Assembly: GCF_012927325.1 (NCBI RefSeq)
Contig: NZ_JABBGI010000018.1
Location: 1 to 64,000 of the forward strand
DNA length: 64,000 nucleotides
From: Chryseobacterium antibioticum
GTDB lineage: Bacteria > Bacteroidota > Bacteroidia > Flavobacteriales > Weeksellaceae
Direction: 5' to 3'
Both the position numbers and the translations under genes were made by a program. Below, piece after piece: positions 57,178-64,000 of the stretch; position 1 is the first letter of the stretch, and the number at the start of each line of letters is the position of its first letter. A model generated the notes under the pieces. It was not told the origin of the DNA and did no database searches. It saw nothing but the letters and a program-made list of their open reading frames with translations.

Positions 57178-57980
57178 TTTCGCTCTATCTTTAAACGGTT
57201 GAAGAATTCCTGTTCAGTAATATTGTACAGTTTATCGATGAGGTTGATCTGAAGACTTCCCGGGCCTTTGCTTTCTTCAGCGGCTATTTCCCCAGCGATA
57301 CCAATTAACGCCATTGCAGCAGCTACGGCCAGTACTCTATCTTCTGCAATTCCTATAAATGCACCAATTAATGCTGTAGCAGAACATCCTAGGCCTGTAA
57401 CTTTAGTCATGAGCGGATGCCCGTTTTTAATAAAAATTTCCTGTTGGTTATTGAGAATAATATCTGTTTCACCGGAAATACAGACAATCGTACCGTATTG
57501 GCTCACAAGACTGCGGGCAGCATCAATAGCTTCGTTACTTTGCGCAGTGCTGTCTACTCCTTTGGTAGCGGTCGTGTTGACTTTTGCCAGCGCAATAATC
57601 TCAGAAGCATTTCCTCTGATGACCGCAGGTTGATAGGGTAAAAGTTGATTTAAAACCTGATCCCTGAAAGAAGTAGCTCCGGCGCCAACAGGATCTAAAA
57701 CCCACGGCTTCCCGGTTGAATGGGCTGTTTTAGCTGCCAGGATCATAGATTCTGACCAATATTCATCCAGAGTGCCAATATTGATCACCACCGAATGCGA
57801 GATGCCAATCATTTCCTGAATTTCAGATTTTGCATGCGCCATAATAGGAGAGGCTCCTGCAGCCAAAAGAGCATTGGCCGTATTGTTCATCACCACATAA
57901 TTGGTGATATTATGAACAAGAGGAGATTTCTGTCTGACAAGCTGTACCAGTTCCCAAAGAATTTTTTCCATTATTATCAT
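57174..57980 (-). CDS. thiM: Hydroxyethylthiazole kinase ThiM
   Basis: The 268-residue enzyme phosphorylates the thiazole alcohol for thiamine salvage. Typical are PLVHNITNYVVMNNTANALLAAGASPIMAHA, LDPVGAGATSFR, IRGNASEI and VTGLGCSATALIGAF. It is the first structural gene of the operon and follows the TPP riboswitch. A second start at 57971 (MEKILW) is equally possible. The set thiM-thiE-thiD-tenA lacks thiC and thiG, so this operon is for salvage. Confidence 0.96.
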   Translation of the reverse strand: MIIMEKILWELVQLVRQKSPLVHNITNYVVMNNTANALLAAGASPIMAHAKSEIQEMIGISHSVVINIGTLDEYWSESMILAAKTAHSTGKPWVLDPVGAGATSFRDQVLNQLLPYQPAVIRGNASEIIALAKVNTTATKGVDSTAQSNEAIDAARSLVSQYGTIVCISGETDIILNNQQEIFIKNGHPLMTKVTGLGCSATALIGAFIGIAEDRVLAVAAAMALIGIAGEIAAEESKGPGSLQINLIDKLYNITEQEFFNRLKIERK

Positions 57981-58040
57981 TTAAAATAAAAATAGCTTCA
58001 GGAAAAATCCAAAACAAAAAGTACACTGCGAACAATGTCA

Positions 58041-58125
58041 TTTTGCTTTTCCCTACGTCGGTGTTAGCCGTATCAGGTTCAAAGGGACTCTCTCAATTCT
58101 TTTCAGAATACCCCTAAAGCAAAAC
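58041..58125 (-). promoter_or_regulatory. TPP riboswitch (thi-box) of the thiM operon
   Basis: On the minus strand the region reads as a THI element. P1 is formed by TTTTGCTTT and AAAGCAAAA. It is followed by AGGGG, a TTGAGAG motif in place of CTGAGA, then CCCTTTGAACCTGATACGGC and TAACACCGACGTAGGGA, which is the conserved pyrophosphate/pyrimidine-binding core. It is 60 nt upstream of thiM. TPP binding should lower expression. Confidence 0.93.
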
Positions 58126-58132
58126 AAATGTA
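58125..58132 (-). promoter_or_regulatory. -7 box for the thi operon
   Basis: TACATTTG on the minus strand fits TAnnTTTG and ends directly at the riboswitch, so transcription starts at P1. Confidence 0.65.
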
Positions 58133-58167
58133 TAAAAATTATCAGAGCATGCAAAAACTCACAAGGA

Positions 58168-60009
58168 TTATCTTTCTACAAGCTCTTTCACAGGCTCTCC
58201 GTAATAATCTGTTACTGTGGTTTTGATCTGCAAGAGCTGATACCACTTTATAAATGCTCCAATGAATACAATCAACATCAGAACCATAGCTGTTACGGCT
58301 AACGCTGCCAGCAGATATTGTTCTTTGGGAAGATAGATTGCAGTGACCTGGATATAACCCGCCCAAAAGGTGATTCCAGCCATAAAAACTCCTGGAATTG
58401 CTGAACATAATGCATATTTCCCCCTGTTCATTCGGATCAGCATCGTTGTACAGACAATAAGTCCGCAGGCTGCCAGTAATTGATTACTGATTCCAAATAA
58501 TGGCCAGATACTGCTTACATTACCAGTAAATACCAAATATCCCCAAGCAAAGGTAAATAAGAGACTGCTGATAATAATTCCGGGAATCCAGTTTTTATCA
58601 TTGAATTTAGGAATCACAGAACCCAGCATTTCCTGTAAGAAGAAACGGCCTACTCTTGTTCCGGCATCAATAGCAGTAAGAATGAACACCGCTTCAAACA
58701 TGATGGCGAAATTATACCAGTAAGCAGTCAGTTGATCCATGTACGGGATTTTATTGAAAATATGGGCCATTCCCACCGCTAAGGACACCGCTCCACCTGT
58801 TCTTCCGTGAAGTTCAATGCCTATTTTTTGTGAATAATAATCGATGTCTACCCCGTGCAGAGCAGGATGGGCTGCCAGGAAGGCGTCATAAGATTCCTTC
58901 GGCGTATTGATGGCAAAATAATCACCGGGCATTAAGGTACATGCTGCGATCAAAGCCATTAAAGCGACAAAGCCTTCTACAAGCATCGCTCCATAACCCA
59001 CAAAAAGGATTTCTTTTTCTTTGTTAAGCATCTTAGGCGTTGTTCCGGTTGCAATGACTGCGTGAAACCCTGAAATCGCTCCACAGGCAATCACGATAAA
59101 AATAAAAGGAAGTACAGGACCGCCGATAACGGGTCCTCCACCATTCACGAATTCTGTAAGGGCAGGCATCTGGATCGTTGGATGAATGACAATTACACCC
59201 ACAGCAAGCATAATGATCGTTCCTATTTTCAGATAGGTTGAAAGATAATCTCTCGGTACAAGAAGCAGCCAAACAGGAAGTACAGAAGCCAGGAAACCAT
59301 ACAATGGGATAGCAATCGAAATGGTTTTTATATCCCATGTAAACAGGTTATTCATCGTTTCGTTTTGCATTAAACTGTGGCCACCAATGATTCCGGCAAT
59401 TAATAGTATACCTCCCAAAATACTGGCGAAAAGCACACTGTTTTTTCTATATCTCATGATGAGCCCCATGATCACTGCAATAGGCATTGTGATCACAACG
59501 GTAAAAAGAGACCAGGAAGCCTCATGCATTGCATTGATACAGGCCAATGATAAACCGGCCAATGTAAGAATCAGAATGAATAATATAGCAAAACCGGCAA
59601 CCGTTCCTGTAGTCTTTCCAATTTCCTTAGAAGCAATAGTAGCAAGGCTCTGTCCTTTATGTCGTACAGAAGCGAATAAAACGACCATATCATGTACACC
59701 ACCGCCTAAAACACATCCGATAAGGATCCACAGTGCGCCGGGAAGATACCCAAACTGAGCAGCCAGAACGGGTCCAACTAGTGGTCCGGCTGCGGCAATG
59801 GCAGCAAAATGATGCCCAAAAAGAACATTTTTGTTGGTGGCTACATAATCTTTTCCGTCTGCAAATTCTACGGCAGGCGTTGTATTTTGATCGTTAAGCC
59901 GGAGTACTTTATTGGCAATGAAAATACCGTAAAAACGGTAAGCGATCGCAAAGATCAGTACCGATACAAATATTAGAGTGAGTGCATTGGTGTTATTCAG
60001 AAAATCCAT
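58168..60009 (-). CDS. cstA: Carbon starvation protein CstA family transporter
   Basis: The 613-residue protein has about 16 membrane segments. The N-terminus of CstA (RFYGIFIANKVLRLNDQNTTPAVEFADGKDY, then NKNVLFGHHFAAIAAAGPLVGPVLAAQ) is clear, as are CVLGGGVHDMVVLFASVRHKGQSL and DAGTRVGRFFLQEMLG. CstA-type proteins take up peptides in starvation, and related BtsT/YjiY takes up pyruvate, so the substrate is uncertain. It lies upstream of the thi promoter on the same strand, with no clear terminator before the riboswitch. Confidence 0.94.
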   Translation of the reverse strand: MDFLNNTNALTLIFVSVLIFAIAYRFYGIFIANKVLRLNDQNTTPAVEFADGKDYVATNKNVLFGHHFAAIAAAGPLVGPVLAAQFGYLPGALWILIGCVLGGGVHDMVVLFASVRHKGQSLATIASKEIGKTTGTVAGFAILFILILTLAGLSLACINAMHEASWSLFTVVITMPIAVIMGLIMRYRKNSVLFASILGGILLIAGIIGGHSLMQNETMNNLFTWDIKTISIAIPLYGFLASVLPVWLLLVPRDYLSTYLKIGTIIMLAVGVIVIHPTIQMPALTEFVNGGGPVIGGPVLPFIFIVIACGAISGFHAVIATGTTPKMLNKEKEILFVGYGAMLVEGFVALMALIAACTLMPGDYFAINTPKESYDAFLAAHPALHGVDIDYYSQKIGIELHGRTGGAVSLAVGMAHIFNKIPYMDQLTAYWYNFAIMFEAVFILTAIDAGTRVGRFFLQEMLGSVIPKFNDKNWIPGIIISSLLFTFAWGYLVFTGNVSSIWPLFGISNQLLAACGLIVCTTMLIRMNRGKYALCSAIPGVFMAGITFWAGYIQVTAIYLPKEQYLLAALAVTAMVLMLIVFIGAFIKWYQLLQIKTTVTDYYGEPVKELVER

Positions 60010-60220
60010 ACCATTTGTTTTTTAAGAATGAATAATTAAAAATATTGGATATTTTGTTAAGAATAATTTAAACAAAAGCCAAGTTAATTATTTTAGGCAT
60101 AAAAAATGATGATATGTATACTAATTTAGCAAATTTGTGTTTTACAGTTTATTTTTATAATGTATGGTGTTGATTTATAATTTAATATCGTATTGTGTGA
60201 TTATAAATGTATATTAAATG

Positions 60221-60604
60221 TTATTTTACTAATTCATCAAAAAGTTTATCAAAAGTCTTTTCCAGGTCTTTGGATTTTCCCGGATGAGGTCTTGAAGTCT
60301 GAACTACAGAACTTCTTACGGCCGTCAGCCATCGGAAACGCTCCGGAATATCCATCAGGGCGATGGGACCTCCTTCTTTGTCACCGTTTGCGATTTTTTG
60401 GAAGCTTTCCAAGTTCTGGATAATATCATCATAATCAATTTTGCTGTGCATCAGCCTGAATTTATCCTGACACAAGTAGAATTCCACGCGGATAAATTTC
60501 TCTTTTTTGGAGAACATCACGAGTCCGATGTTGAAAAATTCTTCTCTTTCAACTTTCGGTACCAAGCGTATGACGGCGTATTCGTATATTTTATCCTCTT
60601 GCAT
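60221..60604 (-). CDS. DUF3037 domain protein
   Basis: The 127-residue protein matches DUF3037: YEYAVIRLVPKVEREEFFNIGLVMFS, the DKFRLMHSKIDYDDI middle and DIPERFRWLTAVRSSVVQTSRPHPG. Function is unknown. The family is regularly encoded beside HipA-like kinases, as here, where the gene overlaps its neighbour by 14 nt and so is translationally coupled. Confidence 0.92.
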   Translation of the reverse strand: MQEDKIYEYAVIRLVPKVEREEFFNIGLVMFSKKEKFIRVEFYLCQDKFRLMHSKIDYDDIIQNLESFQKIANGDKEGGPIALMDIPERFRWLTAVRSSVVQTSRPHPGKSKDLEKTFDKLFDELVK

Positions 60605-61364
60605 TTTTCGCTTCGTTTACAAAGATTTGAGAATTTTCTAACCTGGTTTTCATGAACTGGAAATAGACCTCACGGATCTCTTCCGGTGTTTCGTCTGCAT
60701 CATTCCATTGGAGCCAGTCTTCAGGAATTAAATTGACGATTTCCCTGAATAATGTATCATTCAATACTTGGTGGGCAAACTGATCAGCTTCATCCAACCT
60801 ATTGGCTTTTGGAAGCAGGACGTGATCTTTCACATATTTGAAAGGTGTTTTGGCTGCTGCATCAAAATTCTGCCACGAATGGTGGAAATAAAATGATGCT
60901 CCATTGTCGATGACCCAAAGCTCCTTATGCCACATCAGGAGATTCGTATTTCTGAAAGTACGGTCGATATTGGTGATGAATGCATCCAGCCAGACAATCT
61001 TTGAGGCCAGAACCGGATCAATCTTTACGCCAGGATCATAGGTGATAGAACCTGAAAGATAATGAAGTCCCAGATTCAGTCCTTCTGAAAATTTCAGCAA
61101 TTCCTGGATTTCCTCATCAGCTTCCGTTCTTCCAAAGTCAACATCCAGGTTCACGAATACCAACTCCGGGATCTTCAATCCTAAAGCTTCTGTGATCTTA
61201 CCACCCAGAAGTTCGGAGATCAGCATTTTTACTCCGTGGCCTGCGCCGCGAAATTTCAGTACATATTTAAAATCATCATCAGCTTCTGCCAAAGCAGGAA
61301 GAGATCCACCTTCCCTCAGGGGCAGGATGTAACGCATGACGGTTACCGTTCTTAAATCCAGCAT
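60591..61364 (-). CDS. HipA-like kinase domain protein
   Basis: The 257-residue protein lacks the N-terminal HipA subdomain and shows only the kinase-like fold: YVLKFRG (K37), a C-terminal catalytic loop DAFITNIDRTFRNTN (D134, N139), and a DFG-like VIDNGASF (D153). This suits Ser/Thr phosphorylation or a related ATP-using role. It forms a two-gene unit with DUF3037 and has its own near-leaderless start. No HipB-like antitoxin is present, so classic toxin-antitoxin status is unsupported. Confidence 0.85.
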   Translation of the reverse strand: MLDLRTVTVMRYILPLREGGSLPALAEADDDFKYVLKFRGAGHGVKMLISELLGGKITEALGLKIPELVFVNLDVDFGRTEADEEIQELLKFSEGLNLGLHYLSGSITYDPGVKIDPVLASKIVWLDAFITNIDRTFRNTNLLMWHKELWVIDNGASFYFHHSWQNFDAAAKTPFKYVKDHVLLPKANRLDEADQFAHQVLNDTLFREIVNLIPEDWLQWNDADETPEEIREVYFQFMKTRLENSQIFVNEAKNARG

Positions 61365-61368
61365 ACCG

Positions 61369-61376
61369 CAAAATTA
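61369..61376 (-). promoter_or_regulatory. -7 box of the HipA-like gene, leaderless start
   Basis: TAATTTTG on the minus strand fits TAnnTTTG and ends 4 nt before the ATG at 61364. Confidence 0.55.
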
Positions 61377-61509
61377 AGGTTATTTTTTGATAACTTGTGA
61401 TCTGTGCGAGCGGGAACGAAAATAAGATTAAAACAAAAGGGCTAAGGATTTTTTCATTAATTTAGATTCGTATGAAATACCACAAACAGTACATAAAAGT
61501 TTTAATTGT

Positions 61510-62352
61510 ATGAAATTGATAAAAGATAGTAACATAAAGCTTGAAAACCCTGAGACCAGAGATTTTCTGGCTGATGCATTGTATCCTGAAACTGATGAAA
61601 AATTACCGTTGGTGATCTTTGTTCACGGTTACAAAGGTTATAAAGACTGGGGTGCCTGGAATCTGATGGCAGAAAAGTTTGCGGAAGCTGGCTTTTTCTT
61701 TGTGAAATTTAATGCTTCCCATAACGGAACTACTGTTGAAGATCCGAATAATTTTGCTGATCTGGATGCTTTCGGGAACAACAATTATTCTAAGGAACTT
61801 TCCGATCTTGGTGTTGTCATTGATCATTTTGTGAAAAATTCTCATGTAGATGATCAGAAAATAATTCTGATCGGGCATAGCAGAGGAGGAGGAATCTCCA
61901 TTGTAAAGACATCTGAAGATGAAAGGATCAATGGTTTGATTACACTGGCCAGCGTAGATAGTCTGGAACGGTTCCCAAAAAATGAAGCTCTGGAAAACTG
62001 GAAAAAAGAAGGCGTCTATTATGTGCTGAACGGGCGTACCAAACAGGAGATGCCACATTACTATCAGTTTTATGAAGATTTTGAGAATCATATTCACCGT
62101 TTTGACGTGGAAAGAGCGACAGAAATGGCAAAAGCTTATGTATTGATTATTCATGGAACCCAGGATGAAAGTGTAAGTGTAACAAATGCAGAACATCTTC
62201 ACCTTCTCAATCCCAATTCAGAATTGTTCTTAGTTGAAAATGCAGATCACACGTTTGGATCAAAAGAACCGTGGACGGAAAAAGAACTTCCGGAAAATTT
62301 GAAAATCGTAACTGAAAAATGCATTGATTTCATCAATAAAAATTTGAAGTAA
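61510..62352 (+). CDS. Alpha/beta hydrolase
   Basis: The 280-residue cytosolic hydrolase has the fold's usual marks: oxyanion region VIFVHGYKGYKDWGAWNLMA, nucleophile elbow IGHSRGGG, Asp in HGTQDESVSV and His in ENADHTFG. It lacks a signal peptide. Substrate unknown; serine hydrolases of this sort include acyl-CoA-like and dienelactone-type enzymes. Confidence 0.9.
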   Translation: MKLIKDSNIKLENPETRDFLADALYPETDEKLPLVIFVHGYKGYKDWGAWNLMAEKFAEAGFFFVKFNASHNGTTVEDPNNFADLDAFGNNNYSKELSDLGVVIDHFVKNSHVDDQKIILIGHSRGGGISIVKTSEDERINGLITLASVDSLERFPKNEALENWKKEGVYYVLNGRTKQEMPHYYQFYEDFENHIHRFDVERATEMAKAYVLIIHGTQDESVSVTNAEHLHLLNPNSELFLVENADHTFGSKEPWTEKELPENLKIVTEKCIDFINKNLK

Positions 62353-62416
62353 AGTTAATAATGGAATAAATTTTGAGGATTAACGTTCTAATTATTAATC
62401 ACATTTTTAAATTATT

Positions 62417-62929
62417 ATGAAAAAATTGATCGTAGGCGCATGTGCGTTCTCATTATTCGCTGTAATCTCATGCAAAAAGGAAGCAAAAGCGGACGTATCT
62501 TCTACCGGTACAGATTCTTTGGCGACAACAATGCCTAAGGATTCTGTAACCACACCAAAAACAGACTCCGTAACTTCAACACCTGCAACAGCTTCCACAG
62601 ATAATATCCTGACTAAAAATACGGGGAAATATCCTAATGATATTAAACTGTTTGAAGATAAAAGTTTTGCCAACAGAGTTAAAAAACTTACCGGAGCACA
62701 ATATGATGAAATGCTTAAAAATTTCAACGTAGAATCTCCTATTGTATCTGAAAATGGAATCTATAAAGTAACAGGCTGTAAACAACACGACTGCCCCGGA
62801 TATTTAACATCAATCTTTTATGATTCCAAAAATGACAACCTGAATGTGTCTATTGATAAAAACGGGAAAGTAGCGGATTTTGCTGAGAAAGGGAAAATTA
62901 CAGTTACTGAAGCATTAAAGTCTAAGTAA
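62417..62929 (+). CDS. Lipoprotein of unknown function, 170 aa
   Basis: The lipobox is LFAVISCKKEAK (Cys near 20). A linker very rich in Thr, Ser and Pro (TTMPKDSVTTPKTDSVTST) spans about 30-55. The domain then reads FEDKSFANRVKKLTGAQYDEM, GIYKVTGCKQHDCPGYLTSIFYD and DKNGKVADFAEKGK, with two cysteines in a C-x4-C arrangement. I do not recognise a named family; it looks periplasmic and may bind a small ligand or inhibit an enzyme. Confidence 0.78.
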   Translation: MKKLIVGACAFSLFAVISCKKEAKADVSSTGTDSLATTMPKDSVTTPKTDSVTSTPATASTDNILTKNTGKYPNDIKLFEDKSFANRVKKLTGAQYDEMLKNFNVESPIVSENGIYKVTGCKQHDCPGYLTSIFYDSKNDNLNVSIDKNGKVADFAEKGKITVTEALKSK

Positions 62930-63234
62930 CCCCAAACAAGAAAAACTGTGTTATCATTGGGAGTATAAAACCCTGCAAATTGGATAAACGACAAAGAACC
63001 AGACTTCTACTTAAAACAGTTAGATTGTAAGTTTAGCGTCTTTGCGAATTCCAACACTATAAAGTAGCAGATTTTTTTTTAACGCAAAGTTTTAAGATCA
63101 GGATTACTTATTTAGGAAAGCAAAGGATTAATCAACAAGTTGATTGGATGAAGCGAACTGACGAGTAGTTACATTTTACAGCTAAGAAAATAAATAAAAA
63201 CCAGCCTACGTTAGGCTGGTTTTGTTTTGTGGAA
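62930..63234. other. Intergenic region with remnant repeats and a terminator
   Basis: No gene is seen. It contains the phrase TTAGCGTCTTTGCG near 63036 and AACGCAAAG near 63081, inverted halves of a common flavobacterial intergenic repeat, and ends in the terminator at 63198-63222. Confidence 0.5.
63198..63222 (-). terminator. Intrinsic terminator of the flavin reductase gene
   Basis: AAACCAGCCTA pairs with TAGGCTGGTTT around a 3-nt loop; TTTTTATTTATTTT follows on the minus strand. Confidence 0.85.
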
Positions 63235-64000
63235 TTATTGTATAGTTAAAAGCGTCCAGGCTTCATCAATCTTACTTTGCAACAGTAATTTCTGAGCGTT
63301 TGTATGAACGTTTTCATCTGCATGGAAATCTCCTGCGGGAAGTACCTCTACATTGGCAAGCATTCCCAAATCATTTCCTGTAAATATTTTACTGTATTTG
63401 ATGGAGTTAGGAAGAAGATCAAACCCGATTCCTTTTGTGACCAAAGGTTTCGGAACCTCAAAAAGGCTGTTCTCATTGCTTCTCGAATATAAATTGCCTC
63501 CTAAACGGGCCACCATATCCAGTTTTTGCTGATCTAAATTTCCTGCTTCATTCAGATATTCTTCCCTGATATGAATTTTCTGAACCTCACAGATCACCAG
63601 ATTTCCTGCTCCGCCCTGGTCTCCCAGAGATTTTACTTCTAACACTTTGCATTCAAAGTTTACGGGACATTCTTCAATCAGTTTGGGCTGTACCAGATCC
63701 GCATCTTTCATGGTCAGTCCGGATTTGATGAATTCATTCACTCCGGTTTCGTATTCTGTAGAAGCTAAAGAGATCTGCTGTACAATGGGAAAATTCACTG
63801 TTCCAATGACTACTTCAGGAACTTCCAGAACATTTTCCAGAGTATGTTTAGTGGTATTGTCACGTACTCTCCTGGATGGTGAAAAAATCAAAATCGGAGG
63901 AACCGTACTGAACATATTAAAAAAACTGAATGGTGATAAATTAATAGTTCCGTTTTTATCTACCGTAGATGCCAGGGCAATCGGACGCGGCGACACGGCA
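63235..64000 (-). CDS. Flavin reductase family protein, 5' end beyond the window
   Basis: The visible 255 codons begin AVSPRPIALASTVDKNGTINL, which is the interior of a flavin reductase-like FMN-binding split barrel, so the true start lies outside. An in-frame GTG at 63996 is not the start. Motifs: LSPFSFFNMFSTVPPILIFSP, RVRDNTTKHTLENVLEV, and STEYETGVNEFIKSGL. It likely binds FMN; whether it reduces flavin or another substrate is unknown. Confidence 0.88.
   Translation of the reverse strand, partial: AVSPRPIALASTVDKNGTINLSPFSFFNMFSTVPPILIFSPSRRVRDNTTKHTLENVLEVPEVVIGTVNFPIVQQISLASTEYETGVNEFIKSGLTMKDADLVQPKLIEECPVNFECKVLEVKSLGDQGGAGNLVICEVQKIHIREEYLNEAGNLDQQKLDMVARLGGNLYSRSNENSLFEVPKPLVTKGIGFDLLPNSIKYSKIFTGNDLGMLANVEVLPAGDFHADENVHTNAQKLLLQSKIDEAWTLLTIQ

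Noticed and set aside
60221..61364. HipA/DUF3037 pair as a HipBA toxin-antitoxin system
   Set aside because: No HipB-like helix-turn-helix protein is present, and the HipA N-terminal subdomain is missing.
1..64000. Insertion sequences, prophage, tRNA or rRNA genes
   Set aside because: Looking at both strands I saw no transposase, integrase, phage structural gene or tRNA-like cloverleaf; a dedicated tRNA scan would settle the last point.

Overview
The window looks like chromosome of a flavobacterium close to Chryseobacterium (Bacteroidota). It is AT-rich. Many genes follow a TAnnTTTG -7 box, two of them with a TTTG -33 box at a 19-nt spacer, which is the Bacteroidota sigma factor signature. 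Signal peptides often end in AQ, and the gene families (TamB, TonB receptor, GLPGLI/PNGase F, M16 pair, grasp-with-spasm) fit. The genus is an inference from protein and repeat character. I see no tRNA, rRNA, CRISPR array, insertion sequence or prophage.

Layout. 1-2.3 kb: rsmE, a small hypothetical and tsaD on the minus strand, divergent from a very large tamB (2.3-7.1 kb). Next come an Lrp/AsnC regulator and a small membrane protein. 8.2-14.0 kb (minus strand) is the accessory highlight: a grasp-with-spasm peptide-modification locus. A unit of precursor peptide, lipoprotein, ATP-grasp ligase and 60-residue protein is present twice in tandem, followed by one SPASM protein. Both precursors are followed by terminator-like hairpins. 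The second precursor carries compensating single-base indels that rewrite its leader.

14.5-16.0 kb: three small genes of unknown function. 16.2-18.1 kb: a transketolase split into two genes. 18.2-21.1 kb: a secreted protein, an SGNH hydrolase and a sodium/solute symporter. 21.3-27.1 kb: a minus-strand run that looks like a detoxification set (two mini-GNATs, OsmC, a small Fe-S protein, TMEM175-like channel, FMN reductase, two pirins, DHA2 exporter). 27.2-32 kb: a secreted protein, asnB and a GLPGLI-PNGase F-like secreted protein. 32-39.9 kb: an rsmB-type methyltransferase, YjdM-like protein, orphan ABC ATPase, YceI lipoprotein, pheS, DUF3108 protein, ferredoxin reductase and ferredoxin.

39.9-45.8 kb: a small two-frame gene behind a LOG family enzyme, pepD, a lipoprotein, a LURP-one-like protein, recR, a glycosyltransferase and secG. 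45.9-52 kb: an M16 peptidase pair and a UvrD/PcrA helicase. 52.3-55 kb: a TonB-dependent receptor. 55-58.1 kb: a thiamine salvage operon (thiM-thiE-thiD-tenA) under a TPP riboswitch, then cstA. 60.2-64 kb: a HipA-like/DUF3037 pair, an alpha/beta hydrolase, a lipoprotein and a flavin reductase cut by the window edge.

Intergenic DNA holds several families of short degenerate repeats and hairpins, including a composite repeat present as an inverted pair about 10 kb apart.
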